DNA of 44,617 nucleotides from an uncultured Pelagibacteraceae bacterium (GTDB taxonomy: Bacteria > Pseudomonadota > Alphaproteobacteria > Pelagibacterales > Pelagibacteraceae), in assembly GCA_902574045.1 (NCBI GenBank), contig CACGMG010000005.1, positions 1 to 44,617 on the forward strand, written 5' to 3'. The first letter of the stretch is position 1; each line of letters opens with the position of its first letter. The translations under genes were made by a program, and so were the position numbers. The notes under the pieces were generated by a model, which did no database searches, was not told the origin of the DNA, and was given only the letters and a program-made list of their open reading frames with translations. This document shows positions 9,235 through 19,391 of this stretch, in pieces.

Positions 9235-9721
9235 CTTTAAAAAGTAAATCTTTAGTAATAAAAACTAAAATTCCGACTGTTATGAATATATCTGCGATAT
9301 TAAAAGTAAACCAGTGAAAATTTTTATAATGAATATCTATGAAATCTGGCACTGCAAAGTAAGTAAATCTATCATATACGTTCCCTAATGCGCCTCCTAA
9401 AATCAAGGAAAATAATATTTTATCAATCATTTTTGATTTTGTGACAATATAAATCAAAAAAATTATGACAAAGCAAATTACACCTGTAATCAAATTATAA
9501 ATTACATTTGAATCTGAGCTCAATAGACCAAACCCTATACCTGTATTCCAAACTAAATCTAAATTTATATATTCATTCAAAAATAATGAATTGTTATTTG
9601 TTTGTAGTTCGATTATTTTTATTTTAGTAAATCTATCAAAGATAAATGTAATCAATATAATAAAAAAACAGATAAGATTTTTGAAGTTTAATTGATCTAA
9701 AAATTTATTTTTTTTTTCCAT
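9221..9721 (-). CDS. lspA: signal peptidase II (lipoprotein signal peptidase)
   Basis: Inner-membrane aspartyl protease that removes signal peptides from lipidated prolipoproteins. 166 residues with four hydrophobic helices. Family motifs: FDRFTK near helix 1 (29-34), WNTGIGFGL (58-66), GGALGNVYDR (109-118, catalytic Asp117) and FTFNIADIFI (138-147, catalytic Asp144). The ATG directly abuts the ileS stop. The ileS-lspA order is common in bacteria. It is followed by an overlapping lipoprotein gene, a likely substrate. Confidence 0.96.
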   Translation of the reverse strand: MEKKNKFLDQLNFKNLICFFIILITFIFDRFTKIKIIELQTNNNSLFLNEYINLDLVWNTGIGFGLLSSDSNVIYNLITGVICFVIIFLIYIVTKSKMIDKILFSLILGGALGNVYDRFTYFAVPDFIDIHYKNFHWFTFNIADIFITVGILVFITKDLLFKDEKN

Positions 9722-12457
9722 TTATATATTGGATTTAATCAAAGTCTCACACCTTTCACATTTATTATCTAAAATTTTCCAACAACGAGGGCACTTGGTA
9801 CCACTTGTCTTTATTACATCGATTTTAAATTCTTTATCTTTACCCATTACTTTTTGAGCTTTTGAAGTAATAAAATATTCGGATAGATCTAAGCCATCTA
9901 AAAGATCAAAAGTTTGCTTATCAGCTGTTATTTTAAGTTCTGCCTCAAGGCTAGATCCTATTTCTTTATTAGATCTTTTTTCTTCTATAGCAATATTTGC
10001 TTCTTGTTTGATTTTAAATAGTTTTTTCCATTTTTCATCTAAATCTTTATTATTCCATTTTTTTGGTATTTCTAAAAAAGTATATTCATGAATACTTTTG
10101 GTATCTTTGCTAACGAGACTATAAATTTCATCTGTTGTAAAAACAAATATAGGAGCAAACCATTTAAGTAAGCATTCCAAGATTATATTTAAAACTACAA
10201 CACAATCTTTTCTTTTTTTGGAATTTAAACTATCACAATATAAAACATCTTTTCTTATATCAAAATAAAAAGAAGAAAGATCTAAAGTACAAAAATTTAA
10301 CAATTCTTTATATAGTCGATGAAAATTATAATTTTTTAAATTTTCTTTTATTGAGCCATCTAGGGTATATAGTTTATGCAAAATATATAGTTCTAACTCA
10401 TTTAAATTTTTCAGGTCGAGAGACTCGAAACTTTGTTTCTGAAAATTATCTTTTAAATTTCCTAAAATAAATCTAAAAGTATTTCTAATTTTTCTGTAGG
10501 ACTCAGCGTGTTGAATAAGAATTGTTTTATCTATTCTTAAATCCTCCGCGTAATCAGAGGAAGCAACCCAAGCTCTTAGAATATCTGCTCCATAATTTTT
10601 TAAAATTTCGTCGGGTGAAATAACATTTCCTGAAGATTTGGACATTTTTAAGCCTTTTCCATCAACAACAAATCCATGAGATAAAATGTTTTCAAAGGGT
10701 GCTCTGCCACGTGTTCCACATGACTCTAATAATGAAGAATGAAACCAACCTCTATGTTGGTCGGATCCTTCGAGATACATATCAGCAGGCCATTTTAAAT
10801 CTTTTCTTTTTTCCAAAACAAAACTATGGGTAGAGCCACTATCAAACCATACCTCAACTATGTCATTAAGTTTGTCAAAATTTTTTGGATCGTAATTTTT
10901 TCCTAAGAATTTTTTCGCATCATCTGTAAACCAGCAGTCTGAACCCTCTTTTTCGTAGATTTCAGCAATTCTATCAATTACTTTTTTGTCTCTTAATGGT
11001 TCTTTTGTTTTTTTATCAATAAAAATAGGCAAAGGCACACCCCATACTCTTTGTCTTGAGACACACCAGTCTGGTCTTCCTTCGATCATAGATAAAAGTC
11101 TATCTTTTCCTTTCTCAGGATAAAATTTAGTATCATTGATTGCTTTAATCGCTTTGTCTCTTAAAGAATTTTTTTCCATCGAAATAAACCATTGTGGTGT
11201 CGCTCTATAAATTAAAGGAGCTTTTGATCGCCAAGAATGGGGATAGCTATGACTAAGTTTATCATTTTTTAACAATCGTTTTTGTTCTTTAAGTTTTTCG
11301 ATTACTAAAGGGTCTGCCTTAAAAACATGTGTCTTTTCAAAGTAGGGCACTTCTTTTGTATATAACCCAGAATTATCTACAGTATAAGTTGAGGAAATAT
11401 TATTTTTCAAACATAAATTAAAATCGTCGGGCCCATGACTTGGAGCGCAGTGTACTATTCCTGTTCCTTGCTCTAAATCCACAAAATTTGCCTCTAACAT
11501 GGGAACATCATAATCAAACTTCATTTCTAAAAATGGATGACTGCAAATTGTTCCTTGGAATTGAGAACCCTTAAAAGTTTTTAGAACCTTATGGCTTTCT
11601 ATTCCACAAGATTTAACGATCGACTCGATTAAATTTGTGGCAACCACGATCCTTTTATCTTTAAAGAAATCTAGTTGATTTATTTCTATTAATGAATATT
11701 CGATACTACTGTTAAAAGCTAAAGCCTTATTAGCTGGAATTGTCCAGGGTGTTGTTGTCCAAATTATTATATTCGAATTTTCTAAAAAATTTGTCTTAGT
11801 TTCTTTAACTTTAAATGCGACAAAAATTGTATTTGAGGTATGATCCTTATATTCTACCTCGGCATCTGCTAGAGCTGTTTTTTCAACTGTTGACCACAAA
11901 ACAGGTTTGAACCCTTGGTATAAACTGCCGTCTAATAGAAACTTACCTAATTCTCTCACAATTTGTGCTTCTGCTTCGAAACTCATCGTTGAGTAATAAT
12001 TTTCAAAATCTCCAACGACTCCTAATCTTTTAAACTCTTTGATGTGAACTTTAATCCATTCTTTAGCAAATTCTCTACACTCTTGTCTGAAATCTTTAAT
12101 AGGAATTTCATCTTTATTTTTTTTCTTCTTTTTATATTGTTCTTCTATTTTCCACTCTATAGGAAGACCGTGGCAATCCCAGCCAGGGACGTATACAGAG
12201 TCTTTTCCAGTCATTTGATGAAAACGAGTTATCATATCTTTTAAAATTTTATTAAGAGCAGTGCCCATATGAATATGGCCATTAGCATATGGAGGTCCAT
12301 CATGTAGAATAAACTTTTTTTTCCCTAATGAGTTTTTTCTAAGTTTTTCAAAAATTTTATTTTTTTCCCACTTGTCTAAAATTAATGGTTCCTTAGTTGG
12401 TAAATTTGCTTTCATAGAGAATGCAGTTTTAGGAAGCTGTAAATTTTCTTTAGACAT
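9722..12457 (-). CDS. ileS: isoleucyl-tRNA synthetase
   Basis: Class I aminoacyl-tRNA synthetase charging tRNA-Ile, 911 residues. The HIGH signature is HIHMG (61-65) after GPPYANG. The CP1 editing domain includes WTTTPWTIPANKA, and KMSKS lies at about 603-607 (LKMSKSSGNV). The C-terminus has the zinc-finger CPRCW...CERC, which many bacterial IleRS carry. The ATG start lies inside the last codons of ribF (8 bp overlap). It is the largest gene of the window and shows no frame break. Confidence 0.98.
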   Translation of the reverse strand: MSKENLQLPKTAFSMKANLPTKEPLILDKWEKNKIFEKLRKNSLGKKKFILHDGPPYANGHIHMGTALNKILKDMITRFHQMTGKDSVYVPGWDCHGLPIEWKIEEQYKKKKKNKDEIPIKDFRQECREFAKEWIKVHIKEFKRLGVVGDFENYYSTMSFEAEAQIVRELGKFLLDGSLYQGFKPVLWSTVEKTALADAEVEYKDHTSNTIFVAFKVKETKTNFLENSNIIIWTTTPWTIPANKALAFNSSIEYSLIEINQLDFFKDKRIVVATNLIESIVKSCGIESHKVLKTFKGSQFQGTICSHPFLEMKFDYDVPMLEANFVDLEQGTGIVHCAPSHGPDDFNLCLKNNISSTYTVDNSGLYTKEVPYFEKTHVFKADPLVIEKLKEQKRLLKNDKLSHSYPHSWRSKAPLIYRATPQWFISMEKNSLRDKAIKAINDTKFYPEKGKDRLLSMIEGRPDWCVSRQRVWGVPLPIFIDKKTKEPLRDKKVIDRIAEIYEKEGSDCWFTDDAKKFLGKNYDPKNFDKLNDIVEVWFDSGSTHSFVLEKRKDLKWPADMYLEGSDQHRGWFHSSLLESCGTRGRAPFENILSHGFVVDGKGLKMSKSSGNVISPDEILKNYGADILRAWVASSDYAEDLRIDKTILIQHAESYRKIRNTFRFILGNLKDNFQKQSFESLDLKNLNELELYILHKLYTLDGSIKENLKNYNFHRLYKELLNFCTLDLSSFYFDIRKDVLYCDSLNSKKRKDCVVVLNIILECLLKWFAPIFVFTTDEIYSLVSKDTKSIHEYTFLEIPKKWNNKDLDEKWKKLFKIKQEANIAIEEKRSNKEIGSSLEAELKITADKQTFDLLDGLDLSEYFITSKAQKVMGKDKEFKIDVIKTSGTKCPRCWKILDNKCERCETLIKSNI

Positions 12458-13364
12458 TTTTTTTTGATTTAATTATATCAATTTTTATTTGTTTCTTTAA
12501 TTGTTCTAGACCTTTAAATTTTCTTTCTGATCTAATAAAATTTATAAAATATATTGTAATCTCCTTATTATATAAGTTTTTATTAATACCAAATATATTT
12601 ACTTCCAATAGTAAATTTAGACCATTAAATGTAGGCCTATAACCTATATTTGCTATTCCTCTTTTTTTAAATTGTTTTGTTTTAGCTATAACTGAATATA
12701 CACCTAGTTTTGGGATGATATAATCTTTCATTCTAATATTGCATGTGGGAAAACCAATTTTTCTTCCTCTTTTTTCACCTTTAATAACCTTACCTTCGAC
12801 AGACCAGGGTCGACCTAAGAGTTTGTTGGCTTCCTTAATTTTTCCTTTTTGTATTTTTTTTCTTATTATTGTAGAAGAAATCGTTTTATTGTATTTGTTT
12901 AAAGGTGAAGTAATAATCGTTTTAAATCCTAAATCTTTCTGACGATTTTTCAATGAATAAATATTACCTTTTCTATTTTTTCCAAATCTAAAATTTTTGC
13001 TTACAAAAATATATTTCGATTTAATTCTATCGTTAATTATCTTTTTTATAAAATAATCAGCGCTTAACAAAGAGAATTTTTTATCAAATTTTATAATGAC
13101 TAAAAAATCTAGTCTTAATTTATCTAATTGATATTTTTTTTGTTTTAGTTGATTAATCCTATGATTTCTAACTTTTGGATTAAAAAACATTACTGGCATT
13201 GGTTCAAATGTGATTAGACCAAAGGGAAGTCCTTCTTTTTTAGATTTAAGTTTTGCTTGTTTTAAAACTTTTTGATGACCTAAATGAATGCCATCAAAAT
13301 TACCAATAGCTACTACACTATTTTTATGCTTATCTTTAATTCTTAAGTTTCGATAAATTTTCAT
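12450..13364 (-). CDS. ribF: bifunctional riboflavin kinase / FAD synthetase
   Basis: Makes FMN from riboflavin and then FAD. 304 residues. The N-terminal FAD synthetase domain has the nucleotidyltransferase motif GNFDGIHLGH (21-30) and SSTIIRK. The C-terminal flavokinase domain has GRKIGFPTCNIR and GVYSV, with the family Asn/Glu region around LLEVNIFG. It sits 1 bp downstream of the HAD hydrolase gene and overlaps ileS by 8 bp, in a tight same-strand run HAD-ribF-ileS-lspA. Confidence 0.95.
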   Translation of the reverse strand: MKIYRNLRIKDKHKNSVVAIGNFDGIHLGHQKVLKQAKLKSKKEGLPFGLITFEPMPVMFFNPKVRNHRINQLKQKKYQLDKLRLDFLVIIKFDKKFSLLSADYFIKKIINDRIKSKYIFVSKNFRFGKNRKGNIYSLKNRQKDLGFKTIITSPLNKYNKTISSTIIRKKIQKGKIKEANKLLGRPWSVEGKVIKGEKRGRKIGFPTCNIRMKDYIIPKLGVYSVIAKTKQFKKRGIANIGYRPTFNGLNLLLEVNIFGINKNLYNKEITIYFINFIRSERKFKGLEQLKKQIKIDIIKSKKNV

Positions 13365-13365
13365 T

Positions 13366-14172
13366 TCACCATTTAAGTTCTTTTTGGTAATAATTTGTTT
13401 TTACATTATATTTTTTCAATAACATTGAAAGTTCTTTATCATTTTTAAATTCATTTCTATGGACTCCATTATAAATAAATAAACTGTCAACATTTAAATT
13501 ATTAGCTCCTTTTATATCTGTTCTTAAATTATCACCGATAGCTAATACTTTTTCACCTTGATTAAAGCACATATCGTAAACTTCTTTATAAGGTTTTCCA
13601 TAATAGACTACTTCACCACCAATTGACTCAAATGTTTTAGCAATTGATCCTGCACATAATTCTTCGATATTTCCTCTATGTACAACTAAATCCGGATTTG
13701 TACACATCAATTTTTTATTCGTGTAGTCTTCAAGTAAAGTTTTATAATATTCTAAATCATTTTCTTGTTCATCAAAAAAACCAGTGCAAAGTATAAAATC
13801 ACATTTATCTAAGGAAGTTTTGTTTTCTTGCACTCTTTCAAATATTGAATTATCTCTTGCTGGTCCAAGATGATAAAACTTTTTTCCAAATCTATTGTTA
13901 TTAATTGCTTGCATTGCTACTTCGCCTGAGGTTACTATTTTTGATAAAAATTTTTCCTCCATTTTTAATTTCCTCAGAAATTCTATAACTTTTGCACTAG
14001 GCCTAGGTGCATTGGATAAAAATATGATTTTTTTTGAATTATTATTTAAGTTTTCAATAACCTCAATTGCTTTTGAATTTAAAGATATTCCGTTGTGCAT
14101 CACACCCCATAAATCTATTATGTAAGTATCGTAAAGCTTAAATATTTCAGATAAATGATTTAAATTTCTCAA
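13366..14172 (-). CDS. HAD-superfamily class IIA hydrolase (TIGR01459-like)
   Basis: A 268-residue HAD phosphatase with a class IIA cap. Motif I is DLWGVMHNG, nucleophile Asp20, where Trp replaces the usual second Asp, as is typical for this alphaproteobacterial subfamily. Motif II is FLSNAPRPS and motif IV is AIGDNLRTDIKGA near the C-terminus. The substrate is unknown. The start is TTG (14170-14172), supported by AAAGGAG about 11 bases upstream and by alignment of the N-terminus with the motif I spacing; there is no ATG nearby. It lies in front of ribF, but a role in flavin phosphate removal is only a guess. Confidence 0.8.
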   Translation of the reverse strand: MRNLNHLSEIFKLYDTYIIDLWGVMHNGISLNSKAIEVIENLNNNSKKIIFLSNAPRPSAKVIEFLRKLKMEEKFLSKIVTSGEVAMQAINNNRFGKKFYHLGPARDNSIFERVQENKTSLDKCDFILCTGFFDEQENDLEYYKTLLEDYTNKKLMCTNPDLVVHRGNIEELCAGSIAKTFESIGGEVVYYGKPYKEVYDMCFNQGEKVLAIGDNLRTDIKGANNLNVDSLFIYNGVHRNEFKNDKELSMLLKKYNVKTNYYQKELKW

Positions 14173-14242
14173 TTTTTATAGTTTCTCCTTTAATTGTATC
14201 AAAAAATATAGCAAATTCGCCTTTTTTTAATGGTTTTCACCT

Positions 14243-14270
14243 CTTGAAATCTTAACAAAACTTACCATAT
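14243..14270 (+). promoter_or_regulatory. sigma32 (RpoH)-type heat-shock promoter of groESL
   Basis: CTTGAAA (14243-14249) and ACCATAT (14264-14270) are separated by 14 bp. This fits the heat-shock sigma consensus CTTGAAA-N11-16-CCCCATnT as known from proteobacteria. It ends 34 bp before the groES ATG. I looked for a CIRCE element (TTAGCACTC inverted repeat for HrcA) between 14173 and 14304 and saw none. Confidence 0.7.
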
Positions 14271-14304
14271 CAGCCCTACATTAAAATTTATAGGAGAAAT
14301 AAAT

Positions 14305-14601
14305 ATGAAATTTAGACCCTTACACGATCGTGTATTGATCAAAGTATTAGATAGCGAAGAAAAAACTGCCGGAGGTATAATAATCCCAGATACAGCTAAA
14401 GAAAAACCACAAGAAGGTGAAGTAGTAGCTATCGGGCCTGGAGCGAAAAACGAAAATGGAAAAATAACCCCAATGGATGTTAAGGTTGGTGATGTTGTTC
14501 TTTTTGGGAAATGGTCAGGAACTGAAGTTAAAATTGACGGCAAAGAATATAGCATTATGAAAGAAGCTGACATAATGGGAATTTCTAAAGGAAAAAAATA
14601 A
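14305..14601 (+). CDS. groES (groS): co-chaperonin GroES
   Basis: A 98-residue lid of the GroEL folding chamber. It shows the family pattern: [14 protein letters not shown] at the start, the mobile loop [19 protein letters not shown] (17-35), and [21 protein letters not shown] near the C-terminus. A Shine-Dalgarno AGGAG (14292-14296) sits 8 bases before the ATG. It is 18 bp ahead of groEL and is expressed from the sigma32-type promoter at 14243-14270. Confidence 0.99.
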   Translation: MKFRPLHDRVLIKVLDSEEKTAGGIIIPDTAKEKPQEGEVVAIGPGAKNENGKITPMDVKVGDVVLFGKWSGTEVKIDGKEYSIMKEADIMGISKGKK

Positions 14602-14607
14602 CACTAA

Positions 14608-16278
<1,671 letters not shown>

Positions 16279-16286
16279 TCCGTAAT

Positions 16287-16964
16287 TTACTCAAAAGATT
16301 TCAAAAAAGGCTGCAACTTTGCAGCCTTTTTTTTTGCAACAAATAAACATGCATTTGAACTGAGTATCAATCCATCTTTAAGGACTCTTAAATTGTTATC
16401 AGCCAAAGTTTTACCAGTAGAAGTTATATCAGTAATTATTTCTGATGAGCCTATAAATGGATAGGTTTCAGTAGCGCCGAGACTAGGTATCAATTTATAT
16501 TGAGTAACTCCTTTGGAAATTAAAAAATCATTAGTCAAATTTGGATATTTAGTTGCTACCCTCAATCTAGTATTTCTTTTAGATCTAATATCAAATGATA
16601 CTTCTTCAATATCAGCAATGGTCTGAACATCTATCCAATCATCTGGTACTGCAATAACCAGGTTGGCATTACCAAAATCAAGTTTTCTTTGAACATTTAT
16701 TTTAACCTGTAAATTTTTCTCAGATTCTTTCAAGAGGTCTAAGCCGGATACACCTATATCTAAAGTTCCATCTCCTAATCTTTGAATAATTTCTTTAGCG
16801 TGAAGAAAAATAATCTTAATATTGTTTTTGTTTTCAATAGTTCCAAAGTAATTTCTTTCTTTTTCACTTTGTAATATCTTAAATCCTCTATCATTAAAAA
16901 ATGATATCGCTTTATCTTTTAAACGTCCTTTGCTTGGTAACCCTATGGTAATTAAATCTTTCAT
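16287..16964 (-). CDS. hisG: ATP phosphoribosyltransferase, short form catalytic subunit
   Basis: First step of histidine synthesis: ATP + PRPP to phosphoribosyl-ATP. 225 residues is the short form (HisGS), which lacks the C-terminal regulatory ACT-like domain and needs HisZ. HisZ is encoded immediately upstream with a 4-bp overlap. Motifs: GLPSKGRLKD near the N-terminus, GVSGLDLLKE, and the PRPP loop ITSTGKTLADNNL. The last 16 codons contain the groEL terminator hairpin, whose sequence is therefore under two constraints. The stop lies 8 bp from the groEL stop. Confidence 0.96.
   Translation of the reverse strand: MKDLITIGLPSKGRLKDKAISFFNDRGFKILQSEKERNYFGTIENKNNIKIIFLHAKEIIQRLGDGTLDIGVSGLDLLKESEKNLQVKINVQRKLDFGNANLVIAVPDDWIDVQTIADIEEVSFDIRSKRNTRLRVATKYPNLTNDFLISKGVTQYKLIPSLGATETYPFIGSSEIITDITSTGKTLADNNLRVLKDGLILSSNACLFVAKKKAAKLQPFLKSFE
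16303..16335 (+). terminator. intrinsic terminator of groEL, inside hisG
   Basis: Stem GGCTGCA (16309-16315), loop ACTT, stem TGCAGCC (16320-16326), then nine T (16327-16335). The run of six A on the left gives a T run on the other strand as well, so the element is bidirectional in form. It lies wholly within the last codons of hisG (stop at 16287-16289). Confidence 0.9.
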
Positions 16965-17998
16965 ATATTTTTTAAGTTAATTGCAGCACCTACAGCTGGA
17001 ATATTCTTATTAGCACCTAAGCTTTTAAGTAAGTCATCATAACGGCCGCCCCTAGCAATTTCTTTTTTGCCTGAATATACTTCAAACACAATTCCAGTAT
17101 AATATTCTACGTCCCTTCCAAAATTTGCAATAAAATTGACATCTTGATTTAGTCTTTTTAAATTAAGAATGGATTTTAAATCTTTAAAAATATTTTTTTT
17201 AAGATTATTTTTTTTAGCAAAATCTAGTAACCTCTCGTCAAGTTCTGAAAGTTTACAATTAATTTTTAAAAAGGATGCGATAATTTTTACAATTTTTTTT
17301 CCATCAGTAAAAGATCTTGGATCTTTTATCTTTTTATCAAACCTTTTTAAAATTTCTGATATTGACCTTCCAGCAACAACTTTATCTTGATCTAGTTTTT
17401 TCATTTCGTAAAATCTTTTTTTATCTGAATCAAAAGTGACTGCATCAATATCTGTATTTTTTTCCAATCTTTTCAAAAGCTCCTCAAAATAACTTGGCCT
17501 CCAAAAGTGTCTTATTAATCTTAACTTCCATCTTTCAGGCATATCTAGAGCATTAATTAAACTTTTAAATAAACTAATGTCTCCAACTTTAATTAAAATT
17601 TTTTTTCTTTTAATCTTTTTTGCTGAACTTAAAATTGTACTTATGATTTTAAAATCGTCCTGAATTTGATTTTTTGAACCTAGGATCTCAATCCCCAATT
17701 GGTCATTAATGAAATTCTTGCTTTTATTGCCTGATCTTCTATATGCTTGGCCAGAATAATAAATTTTCGAGGAAGATTTTTTTTGCAAGAAGCTTATGCA
17801 TGAGGCAACTGTCAAATCCGGTCTTAAGCACATCGTTTTTCCATCTTCACTATCAAAAGTAAGCATTGAACTTCTGAATTTTTCTCCTGATCGCTCAATA
17901 ATATAATCCGAATCTAAAAGAACATCGGGTTCTAATAAAACAAAACCGTTGCTCTTGAAAGTTTTAATAATATTTTCAGATAATTTTTTTGATTTCAT
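16961..17998 (-). CDS. hisZ: ATP phosphoribosyltransferase regulatory subunit HisZ
   Basis: A catalytically inactive paralogue of histidyl-tRNA synthetase that forms a hetero-octamer with short HisG and carries feedback control by histidine. It has class II synthetase-like segments: RSGEKFRSSMLTFDSEDGK, LRPDLTVAS (motif 2 region), YSGQAYRR, and the C-terminal ARGGRYDDLLKSLG. I start it at ATG 17996-17998 (345 residues) rather than at TTG 18017-18019, because ATG is preferred and reduces the overlap with hisS to 23 bp. It overlaps hisG by 4 bp. Confidence 0.9.
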   Translation of the reverse strand: MKSKKLSENIIKTFKSNGFVLLEPDVLLDSDYIIERSGEKFRSSMLTFDSEDGKTMCLRPDLTVASCISFLQKKSSSKIYYSGQAYRRSGNKSKNFINDQLGIEILGSKNQIQDDFKIISTILSSAKKIKRKKILIKVGDISLFKSLINALDMPERWKLRLIRHFWRPSYFEELLKRLEKNTDIDAVTFDSDKKRFYEMKKLDQDKVVAGRSISEILKRFDKKIKDPRSFTDGKKIVKIIASFLKINCKLSELDERLLDFAKKNNLKKNIFKDLKSILNLKRLNQDVNFIANFGRDVEYYTGIVFEVYSGKKEIARGGRYDDLLKSLGANKNIPAVGAAINLKNI

Positions 17999-19310
17999 TT
18001 GATAATTCTTTAATTTCAATAGATTTTTCTTCGCCTGAACTCAGATTTCTTAAAGTTGGTTTTCCTGATTTTATTTCATCTTCACCGTATAAAATTACAG
18101 CTGGAGATTTGATTTTATTTGCATACTCCATTTGCTTCTTTAATTTACTTTCTCCAGGATAAATTTCTGCGCTAATACCAGCTTTTCTTAATATCTTTTG
18201 TACACTTATATATTCTTTCATTGAATTTTTATCAAAAACACAAATTACTACAGGTTTAGATTGTTTTGCTTTAAATTCCTTTTTCTGCATTAGTGCATAC
18301 ACCAAACGATCTAATCCAATTGATATACCGGTTGCAGGAGCATCATAGTTACCAAAATTGTTTACTAAATTATCATATCTCCCTCCACCACCTATGGAAC
18401 CAAATTGAATTACCTGTCCTTTATTGTTTGTTACATCAAATTTTAAATTAACCTCAAAAATTGCACCAGTATAATACTCCAACCCTCTTATAATAGATGG
18501 ATCAAATTCAAAATTGTTAAAATTATAGTCTTTAAAAATTTTTAGTATTTCAACTAAATCTTCTGTGTCAGGTGATTTTCTCTTGAGTGTTTCTTCTATT
18601 GTTTTAATGTCCTTAGATTTTAAATCAGCACCTTTTGTGAAATCACCAGATTTGTCTTTTCTACCAGAACCTAATAGCTCTTTTACTCCATCCCAACCAA
18701 GTCTATCAATTTTATCTAGAGCTCGTAGGGTGGTAAGTTTTTTCTGATTATCATTTATATTTATTTTTTTAAATAGCGCTTCAGTGATTTTTCTTGAGGA
18801 AATCTTTATAATGTAGTCTGACTTAGTAAGGCCACACTTTTCAAGAATTTCTGAAATCATGACACATAGCTCGGCGTCTGCTTGTAAACTTTTTGTTCCA
18901 ACAAAATCAGCATCGAATTGTAGAAACTCTCTAAATCTTCCAGGTCCTGGTTTTTCATTTCTCCAAACTGTACCTAATTGATATCTTTTAAATGGTTTAG
19001 GAATTTCTAAATAATTTTTAGCAACATATCTGGCTAAAGGTGCAGTTAAGTCATACCTAAGGGACAACCACTTATTTTCATCTTTAAATGAAAAAACGCC
19101 TTCGTCAGGTCTATCTTTGTCAGGTAAAAATTTTCCAATACTATCAGAATACTCAAAACTTGGAGTTTCAAGATATTGAAACCCATACCTAATCATAACC
19201 TCTTTAATATTAGAAATTATAAAATCGCGTACGAGTAATTCTTTTTCTTGTCTATCAACAAACCCTAGAGGAAGTTCTTTCGAAGGTTTATTTTTTCTGT
19301 CTTTTGTCAT
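17976..19310 (-). CDS. hisS: histidyl-tRNA synthetase
   Basis: Class II synthetase charging tRNA-His, 444 residues. Motif 2 is RNEKPGPGRFREF (about 117-129). The His-binding stretch RGLEYYTGAIFEV and motif 3 region GGGGRYDNLVNNFG follow, and a C-terminal anticodon-binding domain closes the protein. In E. coli the motif 2 loop is ERPQKGRYRQF, where the Arg/Gln contact discriminator C73; here it is EKPGPGRFREF. The longer reading frame to 19376 is wrong, since it runs through the tRNA-His gene. The ATG at 19308-19310 is 4 bases after the tRNA CCA, so there is no room for an ordinary ribosome site. Confidence 0.96.
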   Translation of the reverse strand: MTKDRKNKPSKELPLGFVDRQEKELLVRDFIISNIKEVMIRYGFQYLETPSFEYSDSIGKFLPDKDRPDEGVFSFKDENKWLSLRYDLTAPLARYVAKNYLEIPKPFKRYQLGTVWRNEKPGPGRFREFLQFDADFVGTKSLQADAELCVMISEILEKCGLTKSDYIIKISSRKITEALFKKININDNQKKLTTLRALDKIDRLGWDGVKELLGSGRKDKSGDFTKGADLKSKDIKTIEETLKRKSPDTEDLVEILKIFKDYNFNNFEFDPSIIRGLEYYTGAIFEVNLKFDVTNNKGQVIQFGSIGGGGRYDNLVNNFGNYDAPATGISIGLDRLVYALMQKKEFKAKQSKPVVICVFDKNSMKEYISVQKILRKAGISAEIYPGESKLKKQMEYANKIKSPAVILYGEDEIKSGKPTLRNLSSGEEKSIEIKELSNEIKKII

Positions 19311-19314
19311 TTTT

Positions 19315-19391
19315 TGGTACAGCAGGGTGGATTCGAACCACCGACCCCTAGTTCCACAAACTAGTGCTCTAACCAACTGAGCTACTGCTGC
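19315..19391 (-). tRNA. tRNA-His (GTG anticodon)
   Basis: Full cloverleaf on the minus strand: acceptor GCAGCAG/CTGCTGT (the first pair is G-U), D-stem GCTC/GAGC, anticodon stem CTAGT/ACTAG with loop TTGTGGA (anticodon GTG), T-stem GGTGG/CCACC with TTCGAAT. CCA is encoded (19315-19317). The discriminator base is A73 and the base before position 1 is C, so the G-1:C73 pair that marks tRNA-His in most bacteria is absent. Loss of that pair is known for Alphaproteobacteria. It is followed after 4 bases by the hisS start codon. Confidence 0.97.

Noticed and set aside
14173-14304. CIRCE operator for HrcA at groES
   Set aside because: No TTAGCACTC-N9-GAGTGCTAA or close variant is present; a sigma32-type promoter is seen instead.
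19311-19376. Longer hisS N-terminus of 22 extra residues
   Set aside because: It translates the tRNA-His gene; the HisRS family N-terminus begins at the ATG at 19310.
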